Below are positions 17,009 through 26,512 of a stretch of DNA of 64,000 nucleotides, in pieces. The DNA lies in the NCBI RefSeq assembly GCF_900116365.1, contig NZ_FPAG01000009.1, forward strand, positions 124,001 through 188,000. Direction: 5' to 3'. The notes under the pieces were generated by a model. The model was not told where the DNA came from. It saw only the letters and a program-made list of their open reading frames with translations, and ran no database searches. Made by a program: the position numbers and the translations under genes. Each line of letters starts with the position of its first letter. Position 1 is the first letter of the stretch. The stretch is from Zhouia amylolytica. Its GTDB lineage: Bacteria; Bacteroidota; Bacteroidia; Flavobacteriales; Flavobacteriaceae.

Positions 17009-18268
17009 ATGGTGTTTTTTATCTATAACATTTTAGTAATTATAACGGGAGGTTTACTACACATAGTTGCCTTATTCAATAAAAAAATAAAGCTATTCAT
17101 CACCGGCAGAAAAGATGTTTTCAGGCATTTAAAAAGCAATATACATCCGTCCGATAAGGTGGTCTGGTTCCACACCGCTTCTTTAGGTGAATTTGAACAG
17201 GGCCTTCCGGTAATAGAGGAGGTTAGAAAACGATTACCTGGCTATAAAATCCTGGTTACCTTCTTTTCTCCATCAGGATACGAGGTTAAAAAAAATACTG
17301 ATGCAGCTGACATTGTAACCTATTTACCTCTGGACACCCGTTCTAATGCAGGTAAATTTATTGATATCGTTGATCCTGAATTGGTGATTTTTGTAAAGTA
17401 TGAATTCTGGCCTAACTACCTTTCTGAATTAAAAAAACGAAAGATTAAAACATTGCTTATTTCAGCTATCTTCAGGGAAGATCAAGCCTTTTTCAAATGG
17501 TATGGAGGTTTTATGCGGTCTTCATTATCCACCTTTGATCATTTTTTCGTTCAGGACACCAACTCGAAAAAACTTTTGGAGGGTATTGATTACACCAACG
17601 CTACGGTTAGTGGCGATACAAGGTTTGACAGGGTTTCGGAAATTTTAAACAGAGACAACTCCCTCCCTTTCATTGAAACATTTAAAAGCAATGAACTTTG
17701 TATTGTCGCGGGAAGCACCTGGCCTGAAGACCATGAGCTACTGGCATCATTCATTAACAATGACACGTCGAACACGAAATACATCATTGCCCCGCATAAC
17801 ATTAAAAACAAGGAGATCGAAAAGCTACAAGCTAACATTCTAAAAAAAACAGTCTTATTCTCTAAAAAAGATGATCAACTTCTGGAGGAATACCAGGTTT
17901 TCATTATTGACACGATTGGCATATTAACCAAAATTTACAGTTATGCAGACATTGCTTATGTAGGCGGAGGCATGGGCACCACTGGACTGCACAACACTTT
18001 AGAACCGGCTGTATTCGGAATACCTGTAATTATTGGTAAAAACTATCAAAAATTCAAAGAAGCAGTTGATTTGATAGCCAATGGAGGTATCACCTCTATT
18101 AAATCTCAAGAGGAATTCAATAATATTCTTAAAATTTTAATAGAAAAAAACACCGTTAGGTTAGAGAAAGGTAAACTTAACGCTAAGTACATCGAAAAAA
18201 AGAGGGGCTCTAAAGACCTGATATGCAAATACATTGGCGAAAACCCCTCAAAAAACACCTCCTACTAA
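17009..18268 (+). CDS. waaA: 3-deoxy-D-manno-octulosonic acid (Kdo) transferase
   Basis: A 419-residue GT30 glycosyltransferase that adds Kdo from CMP-Kdo to lipid A precursors at the inner membrane. An N-terminal hydrophobic anchor covers about residues 3-22. TASLGEFEQG (57-65) holds the presumed catalytic Glu, E61. The C-terminal CMP-binding half shows AGSTWPEDH and YVGGGMGTTGLHNTLEPAVFG, both diagnostic of WaaA. Length is typical. It is divergent from the aminotransferase gene. It fits the envelope theme of the region. Confidence 0.95.
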   Translation: MVFFIYNILVIITGGLLHIVALFNKKIKLFITGRKDVFRHLKSNIHPSDKVVWFHTASLGEFEQGLPVIEEVRKRLPGYKILVTFFSPSGYEVKKNTDAADIVTYLPLDTRSNAGKFIDIVDPELVIFVKYEFWPNYLSELKKRKIKTLLISAIFREDQAFFKWYGGFMRSSLSTFDHFFVQDTNSKKLLEGIDYTNATVSGDTRFDRVSEILNRDNSLPFIETFKSNELCIVAGSTWPEDHELLASFINNDTSNTKYIIAPHNIKNKEIEKLQANILKKTVLFSKKDDQLLEEYQVFIIDTIGILTKIYSYADIAYVGGGMGTTGLHNTLEPAVFGIPVIIGKNYQKFKEAVDLIANGGITSIKSQEEFNNILKILIEKNTVRLEKGKLNAKYIEKKRGSKDLICKYIGENPSKNTSY

Positions 18269-18355
18269 AAAAATGTTAAAAAACATTTTGAAGCTACTAA
18301 AAAAAATTGCACTTTCGCACTTTAGTTAATAAACTGATAAAACTCAAAACAAATC

Positions 18356-18640
18356 ATGAAGAAGTCTATTTTAAACATCGCTCTTATCTTAGCACTTGGT
18401 ACCTCACTAGTTGCTTGTAAAGACACTAAGAAAGCTGAAGAAGCTGCACAAGACAGCATCGAAGCTGTAGAAGAAAAAACTGAAGAGGCTGCTGAGGCTG
18501 TTAAAGAAGTAACTGAAGACGCTAAAGAAGCTGTAGAAGAGGCTGTTGATACTCTTGAAGAGGCTGCTGAGGAAGCTAAAGAAGCTACTGAAGAAGCTGC
18601 TAAAGATGCTAAAGAAGCTGTAGAAAACGCTGGAGAATAA
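18356..18640 (+). CDS. Ala/Glu/Lys-rich small lipoprotein
   Basis: A 94-residue lipoprotein: the signal peptide ends at the lipobox LVAC (C21). The mature part is almost wholly Ala, Glu, Lys, Asp, Val and Thr in a repeating pattern (EEAAEAVKE, DAKEAVEEA, EEAAEEAKEA), predicted to form one long amphipathic helix or coiled coil. Low-complexity lipoproteins of this kind are common in Bacteroidota; their function is unknown and may be structural at the envelope. A strong terminator follows. The opposite strand also has an 84-residue open frame, an artefact of the repeats. Confidence 0.8.
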   Translation: MKKSILNIALILALGTSLVACKDTKKAEEAAQDSIEAVEEKTEEAAEAVKEVTEDAKEAVEEAVDTLEEAAEEAKEATEEAAKDAKEAVENAGE

Positions 18641-18662
18641 ATTTTCCTGCTTATACAACATT

Positions 18663-18692
18663 AAAGCCTTTCTCTTAAAACAGAAAGGCTTT
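18663..18692 (+). terminator. Rho-independent terminator after the small lipoprotein
   Basis: Perfect 11-bp stem AAAGCCTTTCT/AGAAAGGCTTT followed by a T-run, 22 bases after the stop codon. Confidence 0.9.
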
Positions 18693-18786
18693 TTTTATTT
18701 TAATTCCTTTTTGGTATCATAATTGTTTAACAAACTTTAAGACAGTATGTAACTGAATTTATTATTTTTACAACAGATTTTAAAGT

Positions 18787-19572
18787 ATGAATAAACTACT
18801 TATATTACTTGCATCGATTTTTCTTTTACCGATTGAAACCAAAGCTCCAAACTCTCACAGTGCTTTTAGAGATGGTGAATGGTTTCAGTTCAGGATTCAC
18901 TATGGAATTTTCAACGCGAGCTATGCCACTTTAAGTGTCAATGAAACTACGCTAAAAGGCAAGGATGTTTATCATGTAGTCGGGAAAGGAAGCACCACGG
19001 GCCTGGCGAGAATGTTCTTTAAAGTTGACGACAACTACGAAAGTTATTTCGACAAGGAAAAATTGATTCCCTATAAATTTATAAGACAAATTGACGAGGG
19101 TGGTTACACTAAAGATCTGGAGATCAATTTTAATCACGAGCAGGACAAAGCAACGGTCTTTAATCATAAGCACAACAGAACAACTACAATAAACACTCCT
19201 GATGGCATACAGGATTTAATCTCTGCATTTTACTATTTAAGGAACAGCTATGATTTTTCCAATTTTAAAATTGGACAAGAGGTTGACCTGGAGTTACTCT
19301 ATGACGACGATGAAATTTTTAATTTTAAACTCAGGTTCCTTGGATGGGAAACCTTAAATACCAAGTTTGGAAAGGTACGATGTTTAAAATTCAGACCTTA
19401 CGTACAATCGGGAAGGATTTTTAAAGAAAAGGAAAGTGTAACGCTCTGGGTTAGTGACGACAAAAACAGAGTACCTGTAAGAATACAGGCAGATTTAATA
19501 ATCGGTTCATTAAAAGCAGATCTCAATGCCTTTAAAGGATTAAAACACCAATTCAAAATTCAGTTAGACTAA
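18787..19572 (+). CDS. DUF3108 domain-containing secreted protein
   Basis: A 261-residue protein with an N-terminal signal peptide (about 1-20) and the DUF3108 pattern: an early FRDGEWFQFRIHYGIFNASYATL, a central FNHEQDKATVFNH, and YYLRN...GQEVDLELLYDDDE. Family members are periplasmic or outer-membrane beta-rich proteins of unknown function. It is the first of four genes with gaps of only 3, 7 and 2 bases: this gene, tryptophan dioxygenase, an M23-like protein and pgi. The pairing with an M23-type protein hints at a role in envelope maintenance, which is only an inference. Confidence 0.8.
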   Translation: MNKLLILLASIFLLPIETKAPNSHSAFRDGEWFQFRIHYGIFNASYATLSVNETTLKGKDVYHVVGKGSTTGLARMFFKVDDNYESYFDKEKLIPYKFIRQIDEGGYTKDLEINFNHEQDKATVFNHKHNRTTTINTPDGIQDLISAFYYLRNSYDFSNFKIGQEVDLELLYDDDEIFNFKLRFLGWETLNTKFGKVRCLKFRPYVQSGRIFKEKESVTLWVSDDKNRVPVRIQADLIIGSLKADLNAFKGLKHQFKIQLD

Positions 19573-19575
19573 ACA

Positions 19576-20535
19576 ATGGAAATAAAACCTGAAATTGCAG
19601 AGAGGATAGCAAAGCTTGAAGAGAAGTATAAAAATTCAGGACAGGATCTTGGTTCATACCTTGACGGACTATTACACGACAGATATCTTACCTATTGGGA
19701 CTATATTCATTTAGACACTTTACTGAGTCTTCAAATTCCCCGAACGCATTTCCCGGACGAGGAAATATTTATAATGTATCACCAGATCACTGAGCTTTAT
19801 TTCAAACTGATCATTCATGAGCAAAAACAACTTATAGACGATAAGTTACAGCGAGCTGAGTTTTTCATTAAAAAGGTCAACCGTATCAACAATTATTTCA
19901 AGGCCTTAATTTCCTCATTTGAAATTATGATTACAGGCATGGAACGCGAACAGTTTTTACAATATCGTATGTCTTTGCTTCCTGCCAGTGGCTTTCAATC
20001 AGCACAGTATCGAATGATTGAGTTTTATGCCACCCCGATGCAAAACCTGGTACATCTTTCAATGCGGGATGAACTAGCATCGGAAAATGAACTTGAAACC
20101 CTGTATGAAAATATTTATTGGAAAAAAGGCGCAACGGATATAGAAACTGGTGAAAAAACACTGACTTTAAAACAGTTTGAGTATCGATACACTCCCAGAT
20201 TTATGCGGATCGCGAATCAAGTAAAAAATTCGACGCTATACCAAAAGTATTTGCAATTACCTGAAAACGAAAAAAACAATAAAGATCTTATTAAGGCGTT
20301 AAGAACGCTAGACACTAATGCGAATGTGCATTGGCCACTGATGCATATGGGGTCAGCATATCGCTATTTAAGAAGAGAAAAAGAAACCATAGATGCCACT
20401 GGCGGAACCAATTGGAAGCAATTTTTACCTCCAAGTTACCAAAAAATCATCTTTTTTCCTGAACTTTGGAGCGATCAAGAAAAACTCGATTGGGGAAAGC
20501 AATGGGTCGATCATATGTTTAATCCTGAAAAATAA
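19576..20535 (+). CDS. Tryptophan 2,3-dioxygenase family protein
   Basis: A 319-residue heme dioxygenase of the tryptophan 2,3-dioxygenase family, which opens the indole ring to N-formylkynurenine. The family motif EEIFIMYHQITELYFKLI includes H69, the equivalent of the active-site base. H257 in LMHMGSAYRYL matches the heme-ligand position. The usual GTGGSSG substrate loop after it is changed to DATGGTNWKQFLP, so substrate contacts may differ from the well-studied enzymes. No other kynurenine-pathway gene is nearby; instead it lies inside an operon with DUF3108, M23-like and pgi genes. Family assignment is firm, specificity less so. Confidence 0.85.
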   Translation: MEIKPEIAERIAKLEEKYKNSGQDLGSYLDGLLHDRYLTYWDYIHLDTLLSLQIPRTHFPDEEIFIMYHQITELYFKLIIHEQKQLIDDKLQRAEFFIKKVNRINNYFKALISSFEIMITGMEREQFLQYRMSLLPASGFQSAQYRMIEFYATPMQNLVHLSMRDELASENELETLYENIYWKKGATDIETGEKTLTLKQFEYRYTPRFMRIANQVKNSTLYQKYLQLPENEKNNKDLIKALRTLDTNANVHWPLMHMGSAYRYLRREKETIDATGGTNWKQFLPPSYQKIIFFPELWSDQEKLDWGKQWVDHMFNPEK

Positions 20536-20542
20536 AGAATAA

Positions 20543-21805
20543 ATGCTAAGGAAACTCTTGTTGGGAACGCTGGTATTGTTAAGTTTATCAGCATGTAAGA
20601 AAGAAAAGGAAGATGCTCATGTTGAAAAACAAGTAGTTATTGAAAAACCAAAAGAAGTTAAAGAATTCGGTTTTAACCTAAACAATTTTTTTGTTCTTCG
20701 CGACACGATCAAACAAGGAGATAGTTTTGGTGAGATTTTAGCCAAGAATAGAATCGATTATTCACTGGTTTACCAGATTGCGGAACAAACTAAGGATAGT
20801 TTCGACATCAGAAAGCTACAAGCCGGTAAACCTTATACCATATTATGTTCCAAGGATTCACTTCAAATCCCGCAATGCTTCATTTATCAACCAAATAAAA
20901 TTGACTATGTGGTTGTAAACTTTGCAGATTCAATTCATGCCTATTCAAAGAAAAAACCCGTTAAAGTTGTTGAAAGGGAAGCCACAGGAACTATTACAAG
21001 CTCTTTATCCGAAGCTATTCTGGAAAAAGGAATGGACTATCAGGTATCGCATGAATTGGCGGACATATATGCCTGGACCATTGACTTCTTCAGATTACAG
21101 GCTGGTGATCGTTTTAAGGTAATTTACGAGGAACGCTATATCGATGATACTATATATGCAGGAATGGGTAAAATAAAAGCTGCCTATTTCGAGCATATGG
21201 ATGAGTCTTTCTATTCATTTAGATTTAAAACAGACACAATTCACGACAGAAGTGACTACTATGATGAAGAGGCAAATTCATTAAGACGTTTCTTCTTAAA
21301 AGCACCAATAAACTACTCTAGAATCTCCTCCCGTTTTACAAAAAGACGTTTTCACCCTGTTCAAAAAAGATGGAAGGCACATTTAGGAACTGACTATGCA
21401 GCTCCAAGAGGCACTCCTATTTGGGCCACTGCCAATGGTATTGTGACAAAATCGAGCTACACCGGCGGGAACGGTAAATATGTTAAAATACGCCACAACA
21501 GCGTGTACGAAACACAATATCTCCACATGTCAAGGAGAGCTGTTAAAGTTGGTGAATATGTCAAACAAGGAGACATTATCGGTTACGTAGGAAGTACCGG
21601 ATTAGCTACCGGACCCCATGTATGCTACCGTTTTTGGAAAAACGGAAGACAAGTGGATCCGTTCAGCCAGGACTTACCATCCGCAGAACCCATCAAACCC
21701 GAGATCAAAGAAAGATATCTTGAATTTGTCCAGCCCGTGAAGACTCGTTTGGACAATATCATTTTTGAAGAAGAAAAAGAAGAATATATTGCAGAATTAA
21801 ACTAA
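20543..21805 (+). CDS. M23-family (LytM-like) lipoprotein with altered zinc site
   Basis: A 420-residue lipoprotein (lipobox LSAC, C18). An N-terminal region to about 240 resembles the OapA/LysM-like part of M23 peptidases ([26 protein letters not shown]). The C-terminal domain (about 255-375) is an M23/LytM fold with [16 protein letters not shown], giving zinc ligands H280 and D284, and H328 in YLHMS. The usual final HxH motif is instead H359-V-C361, so the third zinc ligand His is replaced by Cys. It may still bind zinc through Cys, or be an inactive regulator of other murein hydrolases. It overlaps no gene but is only two bases from pgi. Confidence 0.85.
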   Translation: MLRKLLLGTLVLLSLSACKKEKEDAHVEKQVVIEKPKEVKEFGFNLNNFFVLRDTIKQGDSFGEILAKNRIDYSLVYQIAEQTKDSFDIRKLQAGKPYTILCSKDSLQIPQCFIYQPNKIDYVVVNFADSIHAYSKKKPVKVVEREATGTITSSLSEAILEKGMDYQVSHELADIYAWTIDFFRLQAGDRFKVIYEERYIDDTIYAGMGKIKAAYFEHMDESFYSFRFKTDTIHDRSDYYDEEANSLRRFFLKAPINYSRISSRFTKRRFHPVQKRWKAHLGTDYAAPRGTPIWATANGIVTKSSYTGGNGKYVKIRHNSVYETQYLHMSRRAVKVGEYVKQGDIIGYVGSTGLATGPHVCYRFWKNGRQVDPFSQDLPSAEPIKPEIKERYLEFVQPVKTRLDNIIFEEEKEEYIAELN

Positions 21806-21807
21806 AC

Positions 21808-23460
21808 ATGGCATTAAACAGCATTAACCCAACCCATACTGAAGTTTGGAAAAAACTTCAGAAACACCACCTTGAAATTAAAGACATAACAATGAAATCT
21901 CTCTTTGCTGAAGATAGCAATAGAGCTGATTCATTTACAATAAAATGGAATGACTTTTATGTAGATTATTCCAAAAACAGAATTACAAAGGACACGCGAT
22001 CTCTGCTTCTAGATCTGGCAAAAGAATGTAAACTGGAAGATGCCATTAACAAGTATTTTTCTGGCGAAATCATTAATGAAACAGAAGGGAGAGCTGTACT
22101 TCATACAGCGTTAAGAGCTAAAGAGAGCGACAGTGTTTTAGTAGACGGAGTTAATGTGATTCCTGAAGTATACGCGGTTAAGAATAAAATCAAAGCCTTT
22201 TCCAATTCAGTGATATCAGGTGAAAGAAAGGGATATACCGGAAAAGCATTTACCGATATCGTTAATATAGGCATCGGCGGATCAGATCTGGGACCTGCCA
22301 TGGTTACTGAAGCTTTACAGTATTACAAAAATCATTTAAACGTACACTTTGTCAGCAATGTTGATGGCGATCATGTTCATGAGTCTATTAAAGGCTTAAA
22401 CCCTGAAACCACTCTTTTCATCATTGTTTCTAAAAGTTTTACAACCCAGGAAACACTCAGTAATGCTCAAACGATAAGAAATTGGTTCCTGTCAGATCAA
22501 TTTTCAACCGTTCAGGAAGATGTTGCGAAGCATTTTGTTGCTGCTTCTACCAACCTTCCAAAAATAGAAGAATTTGGAATCGCCAGCGAAAATGTCTTTC
22601 CTATGTGGGACTGGGTTGGTGGCCGTTTTTCATTGTGGAGTGCTGTAGGACTATCAATCGCTTTAGCGGTTGGTTATGATAATTTCGACAAACTCCTGGA
22701 AGGTGCTCACCAAATGGACGTGCACTTTAAAACCACCCCTTTCGAAGAAAACATACCTGTACAATTATCTCTTTTAAGCATTTGGTACAACAACTTTTAC
22801 AACGCCGAAAGCGAGGTTATCATCCCTTACACTCAATATCTAAGCCGATTTGCTGCATACCTGCAACAGGGCATTATGGAAAGCAACGGTAAAAGCGTTG
22901 ATCGAACCGGTAATTCAGTGGACTATCAAACGGGTACCATCATTTGGGGAGAACCTGGCACAAATTCACAACATGCATTCTTCCAATTGATCCATCAGGG
23001 AACCAAAATAATTCCAGCTGATTTTATAGGGTTTACAAATTCTTTACACAGAGATAAAGACCACCACAATAAGCTTATGGCTAATTTCTTCGCTCAAACC
23101 GAAGCGCTTTTGAATGGAAAAACAGCTTTAGAAGTGCAAAATGAGCTCGAAGGAAAAATGGATACTGAAGCTATTAAAAAACTTCTTCCTTATAAGGTTT
23201 TTGAGGGCAATAAACCATCAACGACCATCCTTATTGACGAACTTACCCCTGAAAGCCTGGGAGCACTTATTGCCATGTATGAACATCAAATATTTGTTCA
23301 GGGAGTCATTTGGAACATATACAGTTATGATCAATGGGGAGTTGAATTAGGTAAGCAATTAGCCACAAATATTTTAAAAGATTTGACCTCAGAAAACATT
23401 GAGAATCATGACTCATCTACCTGTAATTTAGTGAAATACTTCAAGAAAAATCAAAAATAA
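21808..23460 (+). CDS. pgi: Glucose-6-phosphate isomerase
   Basis: A 550-residue glycolytic enzyme that interconverts glucose 6-phosphate and fructose 6-phosphate in the cytoplasm. Clear motifs are the phosphate-binding [22 protein letters not shown], the active-site Glu in [15 protein letters not shown] (family signature), the His in [12 protein letters not shown], and the C-terminal signature with the catalytic Lys in [11 protein letters not shown]. Length is normal for the long PGI family. It is the last gene of the four-gene run starting with DUF3108. Confidence 0.97.
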   Translation: MALNSINPTHTEVWKKLQKHHLEIKDITMKSLFAEDSNRADSFTIKWNDFYVDYSKNRITKDTRSLLLDLAKECKLEDAINKYFSGEIINETEGRAVLHTALRAKESDSVLVDGVNVIPEVYAVKNKIKAFSNSVISGERKGYTGKAFTDIVNIGIGGSDLGPAMVTEALQYYKNHLNVHFVSNVDGDHVHESIKGLNPETTLFIIVSKSFTTQETLSNAQTIRNWFLSDQFSTVQEDVAKHFVAASTNLPKIEEFGIASENVFPMWDWVGGRFSLWSAVGLSIALAVGYDNFDKLLEGAHQMDVHFKTTPFEENIPVQLSLLSIWYNNFYNAESEVIIPYTQYLSRFAAYLQQGIMESNGKSVDRTGNSVDYQTGTIIWGEPGTNSQHAFFQLIHQGTKIIPADFIGFTNSLHRDKDHHNKLMANFFAQTEALLNGKTALEVQNELEGKMDTEAIKKLLPYKVFEGNKPSTTILIDELTPESLGALIAMYEHQIFVQGVIWNIYSYDQWGVELGKQLATNILKDLTSENIENHDSSTCNLVKYFKKNQK

Positions 23461-23520
23461 TTGTTGATAATTCAGTTTATAAGTTAATTCGCCATAAGCC
23501 ATACCGTTAGACCAATTGGC

Positions 23521-23528
23521 TACATTTG
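23521..23528 (+). promoter_or_regulatory. Candidate -7 element of the TonB receptor gene
   Basis: TACATTTG fits TAnnTTTG. It would give a leader of about 85 bases containing the dyad at 23543-23579. No -33 TTTG at proper spacing was seen; another candidate, less perfect, is TAGAATTTTG at 23580. Confidence 0.4.
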
Positions 23529-23542
23529 TTATGCACGTATAA

Positions 23543-23579
23543 TATTTAACATTCTCTTAATATAATAGTATGTTAAATA
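23543..23579 (+). repeat. Inverted repeat in the leader of the TonB receptor gene
   Basis: TATTTAACAT (23543-23552) and ATGTTAAATA (23570-23579) are perfect 10-base complements around a 17-base spacer, 39 bases before the ATG. It could be a leader hairpin or a site for a dimeric regulator. Confidence 0.5.
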
Positions 23580-23617
23580 GTAGAATTTTGCACCGTAAAA
23601 ACAAATTTAACTAACAA

Positions 23618-26413
23618 ATGAAGACAATTTACAATTGGATTTTTACAGCAGTATTTACCTTAGTAGCTACTGCTGCATTTTCACAAGGTACTGTTACAGG
23701 TACTGTAATTGATGGCGAATTCAATGAGCCATTACCAGGGGCTAATGTTATGGTTAAAGGAACCAGTAACGGCGCTTCGACCGATTTCAATGGACAGTTT
23801 TCAATTGATGTTTCCGGCAACTCAGGAACACTCGTGATCACTTACGTTGGTTTTGTAAAAAAAGAAGTTAATTTCACCCTTTCCAATGGCACTGCCAGTG
23901 TAGGCAACATTATTTTAAGTGCTGACGCACAAGAACTGGAAGGTGTTGTTGTTACAGGAGTTGCGGATATTGCTAAAGACAGAGAGACACCTGTTGCCGT
24001 ATCGACCATTAAAGCTTCTGAAATTCAGGAAAAATTAGGTTCTCAGGAATTTCCTGAGATATTAAAATCTACTCCTTCGGTTTATGTTACCAAGCAAGGT
24101 GGTGGATTTGGTGATGCGCGTATTAACATACGTGGTTTTGACCAAAGAAATACAGCGGTTATGATTAACGGTGTTCCTGTAAACGATATGGAAAACGGAT
24201 GGGTATACTGGTCTAACTGGGCTGGATTATCTGACGTAACATCTGCCATGCAGGTACAAAGAGGTTTAGGATCTTCAAAACTTGCCATTTCATCTGTAGG
24301 GGGTACCATCAACGTACTTACAAGATCTGCCGAAAGAAGCGAAGGTGGTTCGGTGATGGCTGGAGTAGGTAACAATAACTACCTAAAATTACTTACATCT
24401 TACAACACCGGTTTAATGGACAATGGCCTTTCTGCTTCCATACTTTTTAGCAGAACTGCCGGTGATGGTTATGCTCAGGGTACTTCGTTTGAAGGGTATA
24501 ACTACTACTTTGCCTTAGGTTATAAGCCTAACAACAAACACGATTTTCAATTTACTGTAACGGGGGCACCTCAACAACACAATCAGAGAGGATTTGCACC
24601 TAGCATCAGTGACTACATCAGATACGGTCAGAATGGTGACCCTAATATAAAATACAACAGTGATTTCGGATACAGAAATGGCGAGGAATTCACTTTTAGT
24701 GGTAACTTCTATCACAAGCCTGTTACTTCATTAAACTGGGACTGGAATATTTCTGACAGCTCTACTCTATCATCTGTTTTGTATGCTTCATTTGGACGCG
24801 GAGGATCAATCGGATCCATTGGTAGAATTAATGGCGGAAGATCATACTACGGTCAGTTTAAAGACAGTCAGGGTCATGTTAGAGTTGACGATATAATTGC
24901 CTGGAATCGCGGTGTTGATGTTCCTGCTTTCGGAGATCCAAGACAAGGATATACCGGAGGTGGAGACCCTATGTACCAGGGAATGTTTGTAAATGGTGGT
25001 GATTACGATTCTCGTTATGTCGATGACGGTGGTCATATTTACGGAGGTCAAAACGGTATTTCTCAACGTTCTTCAGTAAACTCTCATAACTGGTTTGGCG
25101 CCATCATTAACTTTAACAACGAAATCAATGAGAACTGGACTTTCGATCTTGGAGCTGACCTAAGAACTTATAAAGGTATCCATTACAGAAGATTGGTTGA
25201 TCATTTAGGAAGCGATGTATATGTTGACAATGACAACATCAATGAAAACTACAGGTTTATCAATGAAACATACGCTCCTACCATCGGAAATGTTTGGAAT
25301 GTATTTAAAGACACCGATAAAGAAGTTAAGATCGATTACTTTAATGATGGTAAAGTAAACTGGGCTGGTGCCTTCGGTCAGTTAGAATACAAGAATGAGG
25401 CATTATCTGCTTTCGTTCAAGCGGCGATATCAAATCAAGGATTCAAAAGAATTGATTATTTCAACTATTTAGATTCTGATCCAGAGCAAGAGTCTGACTG
25501 GGAGAATTTCTTAGGAGGAAATGTAAAAGGTGGACTTAACTACAACATCAATGAGCAACATAATGTGTTCGCTAATGCGGGTTATTACTCAAAGCAACCT
25601 TTATTTGACGGGGTGTTTATCGACTATAACTCCAATACTGTAAATGAAGATGCCGTTAATGAGAAAGTTTTCGGACTAGAGTTAGGTTACGGATTCAGGT
25701 CAAGTAGATTCAGAGCCAATGTTAACCTTTACAGAACCTCTTGGAAAGATCGATTCTTATCAGAAGGTGTAACTGTTAGTGGTGATCAGGATGGATCTGC
25801 TAACTTCCAGGGTCTTGAACAAATTCACTCTGGTGTTGAAGTAGACTTCACCTATATACCACATTCAATCTTCAACGTATATGGTATGGTTTCAGTTGGT
25901 AACTGGGAATACGGAGGCGATGTAGAAGCGAATGTATTTGACTCTGGTCAAAACCTGGTAGGCACTTATACCTTATACCTGGATGGTGTTAAAGTGGGAG
26001 ATGCTGCACAATTTACTACAAGGTTAGGGGTAGATGTAGAACCACTAGAAGGATTAAAACTTGACGCTAGCTGGTATCATGCTGACAATCTATATGCAGA
26101 TTTCGCAGGAGATAGTGGAGATTTTGTAGAGCAGTTTGGAAATCCTGATAACCAGGGAGCACTTCAACTTCCTGCTTACGATTTGATTGACGCCGGTCTA
26201 TCTTACAAGATGCTTGTAGGTCGCGATAAATCTAAATCTGTTAGCTTAAGACTTAATGTTAACAACGTATTTGACGAGACTTATATTTCAGAATCCGAGA
26301 CCAATGTTTTTGCTGAGCCTGGAGACGAAACCTATAATGGTATCAGCACCAGCAACAGAGTTTATTTTGGTTTTGGAAGAACCTGGAACTTTAGCTTACG
26401 ATACAACTTCTAA
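23618..26413 (+). CDS. TonB-dependent outer-membrane receptor
   Basis: A 931-residue outer-membrane transporter. A Sec signal peptide (about 1-22, ending AAFSQ) is followed by a CarboxypepD_reg-like domain (about 23-108, GTVIDGEFNEPLPGANV...GASTDFNGQF). A plug domain then follows (about 120-235, with INIRGFDQRNTAVMINGVPVNDM). A 22-strand barrel completes the protein, ending in the aromatic NFSLRYNF. No SusD gene is adjacent, so this is not a classic SusCD pair; similar receptors import siderophores, vitamins or other ligands, and the ligand here is unknown. The gene is monocistronic, with a terminator right after it. Confidence 0.93.
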   Translation: MKTIYNWIFTAVFTLVATAAFSQGTVTGTVIDGEFNEPLPGANVMVKGTSNGASTDFNGQFSIDVSGNSGTLVITYVGFVKKEVNFTLSNGTASVGNIILSADAQELEGVVVTGVADIAKDRETPVAVSTIKASEIQEKLGSQEFPEILKSTPSVYVTKQGGGFGDARINIRGFDQRNTAVMINGVPVNDMENGWVYWSNWAGLSDVTSAMQVQRGLGSSKLAISSVGGTINVLTRSAERSEGGSVMAGVGNNNYLKLLTSYNTGLMDNGLSASILFSRTAGDGYAQGTSFEGYNYYFALGYKPNNKHDFQFTVTGAPQQHNQRGFAPSISDYIRYGQNGDPNIKYNSDFGYRNGEEFTFSGNFYHKPVTSLNWDWNISDSSTLSSVLYASFGRGGSIGSIGRINGGRSYYGQFKDSQGHVRVDDIIAWNRGVDVPAFGDPRQGYTGGGDPMYQGMFVNGGDYDSRYVDDGGHIYGGQNGISQRSSVNSHNWFGAIINFNNEINENWTFDLGADLRTYKGIHYRRLVDHLGSDVYVDNDNINENYRFINETYAPTIGNVWNVFKDTDKEVKIDYFNDGKVNWAGAFGQLEYKNEALSAFVQAAISNQGFKRIDYFNYLDSDPEQESDWENFLGGNVKGGLNYNINEQHNVFANAGYYSKQPLFDGVFIDYNSNTVNEDAVNEKVFGLELGYGFRSSRFRANVNLYRTSWKDRFLSEGVTVSGDQDGSANFQGLEQIHSGVEVDFTYIPHSIFNVYGMVSVGNWEYGGDVEANVFDSGQNLVGTYTLYLDGVKVGDAAQFTTRLGVDVEPLEGLKLDASWYHADNLYADFAGDSGDFVEQFGNPDNQGALQLPAYDLIDAGLSYKMLVGRDKSKSVSLRLNVNNVFDETYISESETNVFAEPGDETYNGISTSNRVYFGFGRTWNFSLRYNF

Positions 26414-26440
26414 TTTTTTTTTAGAATTCACATATAAATA

Positions 26441-26463
26441 AAACCCGGCATTTGCCGGGTTTT
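26441..26463 (+). terminator. Terminator after the TonB receptor gene
   Basis: Stem AAACCCGGCA/TGCCGGGTTT, 27 bases after the stop. Its T-tail also supplies the TTTG of the next promoter. Confidence 0.85.
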
Positions 26464-26489
26464 GTGTTTAATGAAAATACCTACATTTG
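26461..26489 (+). promoter_or_regulatory. Promoter of the purine nucleoside phosphorylase gene
   Basis: TTTG at 26461-26464, a 17-base spacer and TACATTTG at 26482-26489 match the Bacteroidota promoter consensus. Transcription would begin near 26495, which supports the ATG at 26513 as the true start. Confidence 0.7.
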
Positions 26490-26512
26490 TCTGGTCTAAC
26501 AAATATTCAACT

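Noticed and set aside
18407-18661. An 84-codon frame antisense to the Ala/Glu-rich lipoprotein
   Set aside because: Its Phe/Ser-rich sequence is the mirror of the GAA/GCT repeats on the other strand, with no independent start signal.
26462-26512. Longer start for the purine nucleoside phosphorylase
   Set aside because: It starts at TTG inside the terminator and promoter, before the predicted transcription start; the ATG at 26513 gives the normal family length.
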